From Thermoguttaceae bacterium (lineage in GTDB: Bacteria; Planctomycetota; Planctomycetia; Pirellulales; Thermoguttaceae), in assembly GCA_017939795.1 (NCBI GenBank), contig JAGBAA010000112.1, positions 1 through 64,000 on the forward strand: a stretch of DNA of 64,000 nucleotides. The letters run 5' to 3'. The notes beneath the pieces are model-generated. The model made no database searches. It saw nothing but the letters and a program-made list of their open reading frames with translations, and was not told where the DNA came from. Below are positions 49,968 through 58,922 of the stretch, piece after piece. Made by a program: the position numbers and the translations under genes. The stretch's first letter is position 1. Each line of letters begins with the position of its first letter.

Positions 49968-51527
49968 ATGGATTTTTCGTATTTCAATGATGATTTTTCG
50001 CAGGCTGATTCGTTTCAGGATACAGTCATGCTGAGAGGCTACGAAGATTATTCTCAGCAGAGCGAGCTCCAGCAAAGATTTCCGTCCCTGCTTGAGCTTG
50101 AAGAATTGTGCAATGAAGCCGATGGGCCGCAGGAAACGTCGCGGGAAGATGACCCGGTATTCATCTATCTTTCGCAGATGGGAGAGTTTCCGCTTCTTTC
50201 GTCCAGCGACGAGAAAAAGATCGCACAAAAAATCGAACGCTACCGTATGGACTTCTGCCGTCAGGTCCTTTCCAGTTACTATGTGCAGAACGGGATCGAA
50301 AAGATCCTGGAAGAGCTTTTGCTCCGCAAGCGCCGTCTTGAGCGAACGATCAATATTTCGATCACCAATACGGTCCAGAAACACCGTTCGATGTCGATCA
50401 TCCGCCAGAATCTGAAGACGCTTCAGTATCTCCTGCATGAAAATCGCGCTGCATTTCCGATCGCGTTCCGCGCCTCCAATCCCATGCGGACCCGGCGTCA
50501 AACGCTTAAGGAAATGAACCGCCGCAGGATGAAATGTATGCGTCTTACCGCAGAGATGCAGCTTCAGCTGTCGGTCGTCCGGAGCCTTTTTGAATCCCTG
50601 AAAAACATTTCGGAGCAGATGTCTGTTCTGTATCTTGAAATGAAGCGTTTCCAGAATGATCCCATGATGCGGGACGCCGTTTCGAGAATGCGCCGGGAAC
50701 TCCATCATTTCATGGCCATGACGCACCAGTCTCCGCGGATGCTTCAGCGTTTCGTCCAGAAGACCGAGCAGATCCAGAAACGCTACGAGGACGTGAAGAG
50801 AGAGCTTTCTGCAGGAAATCTTCGTCTGGTCGTTTCGATCGCCAAAAATTACCAGAATCGCGGTGTCGCATTCATCGACCTGATCCAGGAAGGCAACACC
50901 GGACTGATGCGGGCCGTGGATAAATTCCAGTTCCAGAAAGGGTTCAAGTTCTCCACCTACGCGACCTGGAGGATCCGTCAGGCGATCAGCCGCGCTATCG
51001 TGAATCAGGGACGGACGATCCGGGTCCCGCTGCACGTGGTCGGCGCGATGAAAAAAGTCCGTGAAGCCCGCCAGAATCTCATTCAGCAGATCGAACGGGA
51101 ACCCACGATCGAAGAGATGGCCAAATCGAGCGGGATCCGGCTCTCGGAGGCCATGACTGTCCTGCAGATGAACCGGAATCTGATCTCACTCGACCAGCCG
51201 GTCAACCGGTACGATGAGAGCGTTTTCGGCGACTTCATCGAAGACAAACGGGAAGAATCGCCGATGGAGCGCATCAACTGCGAAGCGATCCGGGAACGGC
51301 TCAATGATCTGCTTTTCGACCTCAGTTACCGGGAGCGCGAGATCATCCGTCTGCGCTACGGTCTGGCCAACGGCCACCTGTACACTCTGGAAGAAGTCGG
51401 GCAGTTCTTCGAGCTGACTCGTGAGCGCGTCCGGCAGATCGAAGCCAAGGCGATCCGGAAACTTCAGCATCCGACCCGCTACGAAAAACTCGCAGACGTC
51501 ATGATCGAGTCGGAATCCGAAGCGTAG
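49968..51527 (+). CDS. Sigma-70 family RNA polymerase sigma factor (RpoD-like)
   Basis: The 519-residue protein has region 1.2 ([30 protein letters not shown]), a long non-conserved helical insert (about 90-270), region 2 ([64 protein letters not shown]), region 3 ([30 protein letters not shown]) and region 4 ([43 protein letters not shown]). Region 2.4 reads [10 protein letters not shown] where housekeeping factors usually have YATWWIRQAI, so it may be an alternative or diverged primary factor. ATG 49965 or 49968 both follow GGTGAG. The promoter is at 49751-49779. Confidence 0.9.
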   Translation: MDFSYFNDDFSQADSFQDTVMLRGYEDYSQQSELQQRFPSLLELEELCNEADGPQETSREDDPVFIYLSQMGEFPLLSSSDEKKIAQKIERYRMDFCRQVLSSYYVQNGIEKILEELLLRKRRLERTINISITNTVQKHRSMSIIRQNLKTLQYLLHENRAAFPIAFRASNPMRTRRQTLKEMNRRRMKCMRLTAEMQLQLSVVRSLFESLKNISEQMSVLYLEMKRFQNDPMMRDAVSRMRRELHHFMAMTHQSPRMLQRFVQKTEQIQKRYEDVKRELSAGNLRLVVSIAKNYQNRGVAFIDLIQEGNTGLMRAVDKFQFQKGFKFSTYATWRIRQAISRAIVNQGRTIRVPLHVVGAMKKVREARQNLIQQIEREPTIEEMAKSSGIRLSEAMTVLQMNRNLISLDQPVNRYDESVFGDFIEDKREESPMERINCEAIRERLNDLLFDLSYREREIIRLRYGLANGHLYTLEEVGQFFELTRERVRQIEAKAIRKLQHPTRYEKLADVMIESESEA

Positions 51528-51545
51528 CCGTCCTTGACCTCCGCA

Positions 51546-52382
51546 TCACTCGTAAGCCAGATCGTCGCTTTGCGGAAGGTCGCTGATCGATTCCAGCTCA
51601 AAAAGTTTCAAAAATCTTTCCGTCGTGGAGTAGACCGTCATGAATTTGGTCCCGCGGCGGATTTTTTGTGTCCGAAGCAGCTGACGCTTTACCAGCTGTG
51701 CAAGGATCGGGCCGCTGGGAGTTCCGCGCAATTGATTGATCTCCTCGAGGGAAAGCGGCTGTTCGTAGGCGACGATGGCCAGCGTGTCGATCGCGCTCTG
51801 CGAGAGTTTCACCTGACGGATCTTTCCGTAGAAATTCTCCCGCAGCGGCGTAAATTCCTCCCGAAGCTGCATGAAATACCCATGCGCCTCTTCAAACCAC
51901 ACGATCTCCCACGGGCAGCCGGTCTGCGAGTAGTGCGTATTGAGTTCCTCGACCAGCTCATGGATCTCCGAAACGCTCACACCGCGCATGAGATTGGAAA
52001 GTGTCTCCGGCATGATCGGCGAGTTGGCCGGATTGCCGACGAAAAGCATCGCCTCAAGGATCGTTCGCGGATTCAGCGGTACGAGCTGGTCATCGTCGAT
52101 CTCATCCATCATGGAACGAAACGCATCCGAGGCGCTCTGCGGCCCATCCTCTTCTTCCGGATCTTCAAATTCGCCGTTCTCCTCATCGTCATCGAGAGGA
52201 TCTTCAAAAATATCGTCCGGGAAATCTTCCCCGAAAAATTCATCCGGGATGTCGACCAGCTCATCACCTCCGGAAGAAGCCCTCCCTTCCGGCTCAAAAC
52301 TTTCGTTTTTGACGGCATTTCCCCTGATCGCGCGCGCAAACGCCTGACTCAATTCTTCAAAGGAAAGTTCATCGGACGACAT
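51546..52382 (-). CDS. scpB: Segregation and condensation protein ScpB
   Basis: ScpB is the winged-helix kleisin-binding subunit of the SMC-ScpAB condensin. The 278-residue protein has two winged-helix domains at about 100-260 (ILEAMLFVGNPANSPIMPETLSNLM, VKLSQSAIDTLAIVAYEQPLSLEEINQLRG, LVKRQLLRTQKIRRGTKFMTVYSTTERFLKLFEL). Residues 1-95 form an unusual acidic extension (DIFEDPLDDDEENGEFEDPEEEDG), probably disordered. No scpA is adjacent. It ends 19 bases from the convergent sigma gene. Confidence 0.93.
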   Translation of the reverse strand: MSSDELSFEELSQAFARAIRGNAVKNESFEPEGRASSGGDELVDIPDEFFGEDFPDDIFEDPLDDDEENGEFEDPEEEDGPQSASDAFRSMMDEIDDDQLVPLNPRTILEAMLFVGNPANSPIMPETLSNLMRGVSVSEIHELVEELNTHYSQTGCPWEIVWFEEAHGYFMQLREEFTPLRENFYGKIRQVKLSQSAIDTLAIVAYEQPLSLEEINQLRGTPSGPILAQLVKRQLLRTQKIRRGTKFMTVYSTTERFLKLFELESISDLPQSDDLAYE

Positions 52383-52408
52383 AAAAAACTCCGCATCTCA
52401 GAAAAAAA

Positions 52409-52437
52409 CGGAAGGCCCACAAAGCAGACCTTCCGCG
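52409..52437 (-). terminator. Minus-strand terminator ahead of scpB
   Basis: CGGAAGG...CCTTCCG stem followed by TTTTTTT on the minus strand. It stops transcription from the etf/acyl-CoA dehydrogenase side before scpB. Confidence 0.8.
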
Positions 52438-52439
52438 TC

Positions 52440-52877
52440 TGGTCCCTAAATTCCTGCCTGCCATTCTACCAAAAAAAAACAAAAAAGAAAAGACCAAATC
52501 GGACACCATACCAATTTCTGTTTTTCAACGATATGGAAAAACGAAAATGTTCTCCATTCCGGCCTCGAAACGATGCCCCTGGAAATCCACAGAAGCCACC
52601 ATGCACACAGAAAATGTACGGAAATAGAAAAACGCACCCAGCCGCAAATTTCACGCGAGATCCCCCAAAGACACCAAAGGGATCCTCCAAACACAAGAAA
52701 CACCCAGCAACTCCACATTGTTCCGAAGACGTCGTTTTAAAGAACCCTTTTTCCGTCTGTTTTTATGGATCTTTCAGAAATTCAAAGATGAAAATCAGTC
52801 TGCATTGCCGGAGGTTTTCGAAATCCATTCCGGCGCATTCGCCATTCACGAATGCGCCGTTTGGAAATTTCAAAATC
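52440..52877. other. AT-rich spacer without a supported gene
   Basis: A 90-codon Trp/Phe-rich open frame on the minus strand (52446-52718) looks like translated low-complexity DNA and lacks a ribosome site. A hairpin (GGCGCATTCG...CGAATGCGCC, 52831-52859) just past the acyl-CoA dehydrogenase stop may end that transcript. Confidence 0.5.
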
Positions 52878-54623
52878 TCACTCCGCCGCGGGGACCGGGC
52901 CGACGATCTCAAGGTAGGAGTCGACGGCGAGCTGGCTGCCGGTGAGGATCTGGAGAAGGTTCTTTTCGATCAGCGGCATCTCGCGGGCAAGGAAGTACTT
53001 CAGGACCGTCTTTTTGCGGTCGCAAAGCGCGGCCTGTTTCAGGAGATAGTGGCCGATGATGACATCGCAGCCCATCTCGACCAGACGGCGCGCGTTCAGG
53101 TCCGTGTACGTGACGGATTTCGCTTTCACGAATTCCACCCCCTGGACCACCTTTTCCTTCGCGGTGACCAGCTGGGCTTTCAGAGCTTCGAGTTCCGCGT
53201 CTTCGTAGACCGTCTGCTCAAATTCTTCCACATACGACTGGAAAATACCGCTCGTGATCCCCTTGATGGCCGCGACGACCTGGAGCTGGCTCGTTCCTTC
53301 GTAAATGTTCGTGATCCGCGCGTCACGGGCATACCGTTCCGCCGCGTAGTCCTTCATGTACCCGGAACCGCCAAGGACCTGGATCGCATCGTACGCCACT
53401 TTATTGCACATTTCCGAAGAATAGAACTTCGACATCGGCGTAAGCATCGCGTTCAGACGCTTCAGGGACTTCATCAGGCGCTTGAGCGGCATCGATTTTT
53501 CTTTCGGAAGATCCGGAACCGTTTCCGTCACGCGCTGCGCATTGTGCTCCTGGTCGCAGACTGCCGCAGTCTCATACGTAAGCGCACGGGCTGCTTCGAT
53601 CGAAACGCGGGAGTCGGTCAAAAGTTCCGCGACAGCCGGGAGATTTTCGATCGGACCGCCGAACTGGCAGCGGGAATTCGCGTAAACGCGGGCAAGACGG
53701 AAAGCAGCTTCCGCAACACCCAGCGACTGGGCGGCAATGCCGAGACGCGCACCGTTCATCAGTGCCATGACGTACGTGATCAGACCGCGCTGACGGTCGC
53801 CGATGAGCTTCGCCGGGCAGTTCGTAAAGACCAGCTCGCACGTCGGGGAACCGTGGATGCCGAGTTTGTGCTCAAGGTGACGCACTTTGACGCACTCGTT
53901 CCGTTCCGAGATAAAGAGGCTAAGACCGCGTCCGTCGTCAATGTCGTGTTCACTGCGCGCCAGCGTGAGGAGGATCTCGCCGCAGCCGTTGGTGATGAAG
54001 CGCTTCACGCCGTTGAGGAGCCACTGCCCCGTCGCTTCGTCGTAATCCGCACGCAGACGGACAGCCTGAAGGTCGGAACCGGCATCCGGCTCGGTGAGGA
54101 CCATTGCGCCGGTGACTTCGCCGGAGCAGAAACGGGAGAGCGTTTCGTCCTTGATCTCCTGGCTCGCGAATGCGTTGATCGTTTCCGCAATCCCCTGGAG
54201 ACCGAACATGTTCATGAACGAAACGTCGCCGCGCGAGACGATCTCCGTCGCCATCGTGTAGATGAGCGTCGGGCAGTTCAGTCCGCCGTAACGGCGCGGA
54301 AGCGTGAAGCCCATCAGGTCCGCGGCTCCCATTTTATCGAGGTTCTCGCGCACTTTCGGATTCAGCGTGACGGTTCCGTCATCGTTGAGCGTATTTCCTT
54401 CTTCGTCCACCTGTTCGGCATTTTTCGCCAGGGTGTCCGCGGCGATCTGTCCGGCGATCTCCAGAACTCGACGGTAATTGTCTACCGCGTCATCCAGATC
54501 GTACGGCACATAATCCGCATCGCCGTTTTCGGCATAATCTTCCTGAATTTCGGCCAGTTTTTTGACGTCGATCGCCTTGAAGTAAAACTGGATGTCTTCA
54601 TTATCGAGATAAAAGTTTCCCAT
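52878..54623 (-). CDS. Acyl-CoA dehydrogenase
   Basis: The flavoenzyme introduces the alpha-beta double bond into acyl-CoA and passes electrons to ETF. The 581-residue protein is longer than a standard 380-residue enzyme. FAD/substrate segments include AMVLTEPDAGSDLQAVRLRADYD, KRFITNGCGEILLTLAR, HKLGIHGSPTCELVFTNCPA, QVLGGSGYMKDYAAERYARDARITNIYEGTSQLQVVAAIKGI. An extra C-terminal helical domain (about 460-581) is typical of the long FadE-type subgroup. The glutamate in IYEGTSQ is the usual catalytic-base position. Third gene after etfB and etfA, 35 bases after etfA. Confidence 0.94.
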   Translation of the reverse strand: MGNFYLDNEDIQFYFKAIDVKKLAEIQEDYAENGDADYVPYDLDDAVDNYRRVLEIAGQIAADTLAKNAEQVDEEGNTLNDDGTVTLNPKVRENLDKMGAADLMGFTLPRRYGGLNCPTLIYTMATEIVSRGDVSFMNMFGLQGIAETINAFASQEIKDETLSRFCSGEVTGAMVLTEPDAGSDLQAVRLRADYDEATGQWLLNGVKRFITNGCGEILLTLARSEHDIDDGRGLSLFISERNECVKVRHLEHKLGIHGSPTCELVFTNCPAKLIGDRQRGLITYVMALMNGARLGIAAQSLGVAEAAFRLARVYANSRCQFGGPIENLPAVAELLTDSRVSIEAARALTYETAAVCDQEHNAQRVTETVPDLPKEKSMPLKRLMKSLKRLNAMLTPMSKFYSSEMCNKVAYDAIQVLGGSGYMKDYAAERYARDARITNIYEGTSQLQVVAAIKGITSGIFQSYVEEFEQTVYEDAELEALKAQLVTAKEKVVQGVEFVKAKSVTYTDLNARRLVEMGCDVIIGHYLLKQAALCDRKKTVLKYFLAREMPLIEKNLLQILTGSQLAVDSYLEIVGPVPAAE

Positions 54624-54658
54624 GATCTTTTCAGTTTTTTTGGTAAAGGGTGAAAGTT

Positions 54659-55699
54659 TTAGTCTTCACGGCGTCGATTTTTGACGGCTTTCGTGAGCAT
54701 CGGCACCACTTTGTTCAGGTCGCCGACGATCCCATAGTGCGCGACCGAGAAGATCGGCGCCTGCGGGTCGGTATTGATGGCGATGATCTTCGCAGAATCC
54801 TGCATACCGGCACAGTGCTGGATCGCACCGCTGATCCCGACCGCGATATAGAGGGCCGGACGCACGGTCGTGCCGGTCTGTCCGATCTGGTATTCCTTGC
54901 CGATGAACCCGCTGTCCACGGCCGCACGGCTCGCACCGACTACACCGCCCAGTGCGGCAGCCAGTTCACGAAGCTGCTCGAAATTCTCTTTGCTTCCGAC
55001 ACCGCCGCCGCCTGCGACGATGATGCGTGCCGCTTTCAGATTGACTTTGCGTTCTTCCACGTGGCGTTCGATGACCTGAACGAGTTCCGCAAGCGGATCG
55101 AGACCTTCGATCGTCTCCGAAATGACGTTTCCGGTCCGGTTCGCATCTGCGGGCTGCATGCTCATGACGCCTTCACGCACCGTCGCCATCTGCGGCCAGC
55201 TGTCGTAGTTGACGATCGTCGCGACGATATTGCCGCCGAACGCCGGACGGATCTGAAGAAGCAGATTTTTATGCACTTCTTTCGTGCGATTGTCCGTAAC
55301 GTCGCTGATGTCCAGCTCCGTGCAGTCCGCCGTCAAACCGGAACGGGTCTCGCTCGCAATACGCGGCGCAAGGTCGCGTCCCAGCGGCGTCGCGCCGAAA
55401 AGCATGATCTGCGGCTCATATTTCGCGATGAGCGTGCAGACCGTCTTCGCATACGGACTGGAAGTAAAGTATTTCAGACACGGAGCATCCACGACGTAGA
55501 CATTATCCACGCCCTGCGCGATGAGCTGTTTCGGCATGTCGCCAAGTTCGGACCCCGGAAGCACTGCTCCGACCTTCACGCCGAGCCGGTCCGCAAGTTC
55601 CCGCGCTTTACCGCACAATTCCAGCGAAACGTCCGCAAGAATTCCGTCCTGCTGTTCCGCGTATACCCAAACTTCACCTTGTCGATTCGGTTTTCCCAT
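54659..55699 (-). CDS. etfA: Electron transfer flavoprotein alpha subunit
   Basis: EtfA binds FAD and shuttles electrons from acyl-CoA dehydrogenase to a quinone oxidoreductase or bifurcating partner. The 346-residue protein has an N-terminal beta/alpha domain (VWVYAEQQDGILADVSLELCGKARELADRLG) and the C-terminal FAD-binding signature YQIGQTGTTVRPALYIAVGISGAIQHCAGM with DPQAPIFSVAHYGIVGDL. All FAD-contact motifs are present. It starts 64 bases after etfB. Confidence 0.95.
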   Translation of the reverse strand: MGKPNRQGEVWVYAEQQDGILADVSLELCGKARELADRLGVKVGAVLPGSELGDMPKQLIAQGVDNVYVVDAPCLKYFTSSPYAKTVCTLIAKYEPQIMLFGATPLGRDLAPRIASETRSGLTADCTELDISDVTDNRTKEVHKNLLLQIRPAFGGNIVATIVNYDSWPQMATVREGVMSMQPADANRTGNVISETIEGLDPLAELVQVIERHVEERKVNLKAARIIVAGGGGVGSKENFEQLRELAAALGGVVGASRAAVDSGFIGKEYQIGQTGTTVRPALYIAVGISGAIQHCAGMQDSAKIIAINTDPQAPIFSVAHYGIVGDLNKVVPMLTKAVKNRRRED

Positions 55700-55763
55700 G
55701 ATTTTTCTTTTTTATCTTAAGGTTTGATGATTTGTTTTGTTGAATATCCGGAGAACGCAGAAA

Positions 55764-56627
55764 TTAAAGCGTGCGTTCTGAGATCAGTTCCTGGATCAGG
55801 CCCGTGATGCCTTCTTCCGTCGGTTCGACAGCAGTGAAGCCTTCCTTCGTCAGGACGATGGACTCCACGCGGAAGACCTTCGTCGGAGAACCCGCCAGAC
55901 CGCAGCGGTTCAGATCCGCATTGATGTCGTCCAGCGTCCACTGTTCGAGAAGAAGCCCCTTCGCCTTCAGTTCTTCCGCCTTTTCGGGAGTCACTTCCGC
56001 CGGAACTGCGGCGTGTTTGTTGCGCATGACTTTTTTCGCAGCAAACGGACGCGGCGCATTCGCGGTCTCGATGACCGTCAGCAGAGCCGGAAGCTGAACT
56101 TCCACGATCTCAAAACCGTTTCCAATATTGCGGCGGATCCGGGCAGTTTTCGCTGCGCCGTCTTTCACGTCAACGACTTCTTCCAGATACGTCACCTGCG
56201 GGATCTCAAGTTTTTCTGCGATCTGCGGGCCAGTCTGTGCCGTATCGCCGTCGATCGCCTGACGTCCGCAAAGAACGAAATCGTAATTTCCGATCGTGCG
56301 GACAGCCTGAGACAAAATGTAGCTCGTCGCGAGCGTATCGCTTGCCGCAGCACGACGGTCCGTCAAAAGGATCGCACGGTCCGCGCCGCGGTAAAGGCAT
56401 GCACGCAGAACATCCGCAGCCTTCGGGGGGCCCATCGTCACCACCGTCACCGTACCGCCGAAACGGTCACGGATCTCAAGGGCGGTTTCCAAAGCGTGAA
56501 GGTCTTCCGGGTTGAAGATCGTCGGGAGAGCCGATCGGTTCACTGTCCCTTCCGGCGTCATCGCATCCGAAGTCACGTTCGCCGTATCGGGTACCTGTTT
56601 GACACAAACTATCGAATTAAATCCCAC
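55764..56627 (-). CDS. etfB: Electron transfer flavoprotein beta subunit
   Basis: EtfB pairs with EtfA to form the ETF heterodimer. The 287-residue protein starts VGFNSIVCVKQVPDTANVTSDAM and has FNPEDLHALETALEIRDRFGGTVTVVTMGPPKA, TYLEEVVDVKDG and GRQAIDGDTAQTGPQIAEKLEIPQVT, the family signature. A GTG start at 56627 is chosen because GGAG lies eight bases upstream; an earlier ATG at 56693 overlaps the promoter. The CxxxQVPD opening and the DGDTAQ loop match family members that bind AMP or FAD, so bifurcation is possible but not shown. Confidence 0.94.
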   Translation of the reverse strand: MGFNSIVCVKQVPDTANVTSDAMTPEGTVNRSALPTIFNPEDLHALETALEIRDRFGGTVTVVTMGPPKAADVLRACLYRGADRAILLTDRRAAASDTLATSYILSQAVRTIGNYDFVLCGRQAIDGDTAQTGPQIAEKLEIPQVTYLEEVVDVKDGAAKTARIRRNIGNGFEIVEVQLPALLTVIETANAPRPFAAKKVMRNKHAAVPAEVTPEKAEELKAKGLLLEQWTLDDINADLNRCGLAGSPTKVFRVESIVLTKEGFTAVEPTEEGITGLIQELISERTL

Positions 56628-56683
56628 GGAAATTACTCCATTTCTACTTTCGTTAAAGTTTACACAATATTTCCATTTCGTGT

Positions 56684-56712
56684 ATTTTAGCACATTTTGA
56701 CGGTTTCGTCAA
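56684..56712 (-). promoter_or_regulatory. Promoter of the etfB-etfA-acyl-CoA dehydrogenase operon
   Basis: On the minus strand TTGACG (56707-56712), 17 bases and TAAAAT (56684-56689), about 55 bases before the GTG. Confidence 0.7.
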
Positions 56713-57277
56713 GACTATACGCAAAACGACATTTCTTCATTAGTTTCGGCAAAATTTCACACAAAACTAAAATTTTTTTGGTTTTTATTCCCGTTTTGGG
56801 ACTAATTTGCGTTTTTTTCCGATAAAAAATTTTTTCAAACCTCCTTTTTTCACACAAACCTGCTCATTACAAACGGTTTCTCCACGCGATCCCTGCCCCA
56901 AAAAATACTGAAAACTTACAGAATGTGCCTGAACTGAAAATTTAAACACAAAATTCCCGAAAAGATACGGCACCCGGAAGCGATTTAAAAAATTTTAAAA
57001 TTTCTTTTTGTCTCCATTGGTGTCTTTTGTGGAACTCGCGTCAGAACACGTTCATTCTCTTTCCGCATACTTTCGATCCGCACATTCGCCGGGATCTCAA
57101 TGATGAGATCCGCAGCAACCTGTCGGAGGAACTTTTTTTGTATTTTCAGACGAAAACGAAACAGGAACGGCAAACAGGCTGCCAAAATAAAAAGCCCCCC
57201 GTTGAAAATTTGAGAGTTCCGGATAAAATGAAAGAAAATTTGAATTTCCACCCTGTCCTATTTAAAAAGGAATCCGT
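56713..57277. other. AT-rich divergent intergenic region
   Basis: The region between the etf operon and the GH43 gene shows no supported gene. Short frames on both strands around 56985-57290 overlap each other and look accidental. No clear promoter for the GH43 gene could be fixed. Confidence 0.5.
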
Positions 57278-58438
57278 ATGCGAAATTTTTTGATGAAATT
57301 CAGCGCGATCGTCAGTCTTCTGATCTCCACCTGCCTTTCCCTGCAGGCAGAAGCTCCCCAGTCGAAAAAATATGAAAGTTTCCGTCCCGGTGAAGTCTGG
57401 CTCGATGGATCCGGAGTTCCGATCAACGCACACGGCGGCGGGATCCTCTTTCATGAAGGACGCTACTATTGGTTCGGCGAGCACAAGATCGAAGGGGAAG
57501 CCGGGAATCTCGCGCAGGTCGGCGTTCACTGCTATTCCTCGGCGGATCTCTACAATTGGCGGGATGAAGGCATCGCGCTGAAAGTCTCCGAAAACCCGCG
57601 CTCCGACATCGCGAAAGGCTGCATTCTGGAGCGTCCCAAAGTCATTTATTGTGCCAAAACAAAATCTTTCGTCATGTGGTTCCATCTCGAACTCGGCCAA
57701 AACTACTCCTCGGCACGCAGCGGGGTCGCGGTCGCCAAAAACATCACGGGGCCGTACCGTTTCATTGAATCGAAACGCATCAACGCAGGTTTCTGGCCGA
57801 TGAATGTTTTCGGACGATTCAAGGAACCGCTCCGTCCGGAAGAAAAAGAGTACCTCAGCGGGATCAAAATGTACGGAGGCCCGGTCGACGGCTACCCGCT
57901 CGACATGATCTACCGCCGTGACTTCTTCGACGGGCAAATGGCGCGCGACATGACGCTTTTCGTAGACGATGACGGAACGGCATACCATATTTACTCCTCG
58001 GAAGAGAACGGTACGCTGCACATCGCGCAGCTTTCCGACGACTACCTGTCGCACACCGGATTCTGGGTCCGTACCTTCCCGGGAAAATTCAACGAAGCCC
58101 CCGCGATCTTTAAAAAAGACGGAAAATACTATCTCTTCTCCTCCGGATGCACCGGCTGGGCACCCAATGCGGCTCGGCTGGCGGTCGCAGATTCCCTGAC
58201 GGGCGAGTGGACCGAACTTGGAAATCCATGCCGCGGGACCGACGAAGAAAAGTCGCTGACCTTCCGCTCACAGAGCACGTATGTCCTTCCGGTCGTTGGA
58301 AAACCCGGCACGTTCATCTTCATGGCAGACCGATGGAATCCGAAAAACGCCATCGACGGCCGATACGTCTGGCTTCCCGTCCTTTTCGACGAAGAGGGTG
58401 CTCCGTATCTGGAATGGCAGGATGAATGGAAATATTGA
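57278..58438 (+). CDS. Exported glycoside hydrolase family 43-like enzyme
   Basis: The 386-residue protein has a signal peptide (FLMKFSAIVSLLISTCLSLQAEA) and a five-bladed beta-propeller of the GH43 type: INAHGGGILFHEGRYYWFGEHKIEG, VGVHCYSSADLYNWRDEG, ILERPKVIYCAKTKSFVMWFHLE, ARDMTLFVDDDGTAYHIYSS, NEAPAIFKKDGKYYLFSSGCTGW. GH43 members cleave arabinosides, xylosides or galactosides; candidate catalytic residues are Asp in RDMTLFVDDDG and Glu in NEAPAIFK. This points to periplasmic or surface plant-polysaccharide or glycan degradation. Specificity cannot be read. Confidence 0.88.
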   Translation: MRNFLMKFSAIVSLLISTCLSLQAEAPQSKKYESFRPGEVWLDGSGVPINAHGGGILFHEGRYYWFGEHKIEGEAGNLAQVGVHCYSSADLYNWRDEGIALKVSENPRSDIAKGCILERPKVIYCAKTKSFVMWFHLELGQNYSSARSGVAVAKNITGPYRFIESKRINAGFWPMNVFGRFKEPLRPEEKEYLSGIKMYGGPVDGYPLDMIYRRDFFDGQMARDMTLFVDDDGTAYHIYSSEENGTLHIAQLSDDYLSHTGFWVRTFPGKFNEAPAIFKKDGKYYLFSSGCTGWAPNAARLAVADSLTGEWTELGNPCRGTDEEKSLTFRSQSTYVLPVVGKPGTFIFMADRWNPKNAIDGRYVWLPVLFDEEGAPYLEWQDEWKY

Positions 58439-58464
58439 ACCAGCGGAAGAACCGGATCTGAATC

Positions 58465-58506
58465 AAAAACGTGAGTTTCTGCCATCGGAAATTCACGTTT
58501 TTTCTT
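58465..58506 (+). terminator. Terminator of the GH43 gene
   Basis: AAAACGTGAGTTTC...GGAAATTCACGTTTT stem followed by TTTTTTCTT, about 30 bases after the stop. Confidence 0.85.
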
Positions 58507-58922
58507 CCAAAAGTCTTGAAATATACAAAAAAAATCAAAGTTTCATACTTTACTTTAGAAAAAATTAAAAAATTTTTCCAAAATCCTGAATTTCTTCAAA
58601 AGGCGCCGTATCTCTCTCATCTTCACTTTTATTTTATCTATTTTCATATTTTCTTATTCAAACCCCAGAGAAAAACGTTCCATGACTCTCAAACACCCCC
58701 AACAAGCAGTAAAATAGACAAAATACAAAAACTTTTCCAATTTTAACGATTTGTAAGAAAAGAAAAACTTTTCCAAATTTTCAAGATTTAACGTCAAACT
58801 GGTCGATAAAAGAAGGAGAGAGTTTCCAGAGTGTATGGATCGTGTATATCTATGCGTGGAAAAACCTGGAGACCCCGAATTTTAATTGACTTCCCCATTA
58901 AGCTCAATTAGGACAAGGTAAA
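58507..58922. other. AT-rich region before the TolC-family gene
   Basis: No gene is seen. AACTTTTCCAA(A/T)TTTTAACGATTT-like segments occur twice near 58728-58795. A TTGACT at 58888-58893 might be part of a promoter for the TolC gene, but the -10 box is unclear. Confidence 0.4.

Noticed and set aside
52446-52718. 90-codon Trp/Phe-rich minus-strand frame
   Set aside because: Low complexity, no ribosome site and no conserved motif; most likely AT-rich non-coding DNA.
51534-54653. 1039-codon open frame on the plus strand
   Set aside because: It runs antisense to scpB and acyl-CoA dehydrogenase, both of which show clear domains. Arg/Asp/His-rich composition is that of a codon-bias shadow.
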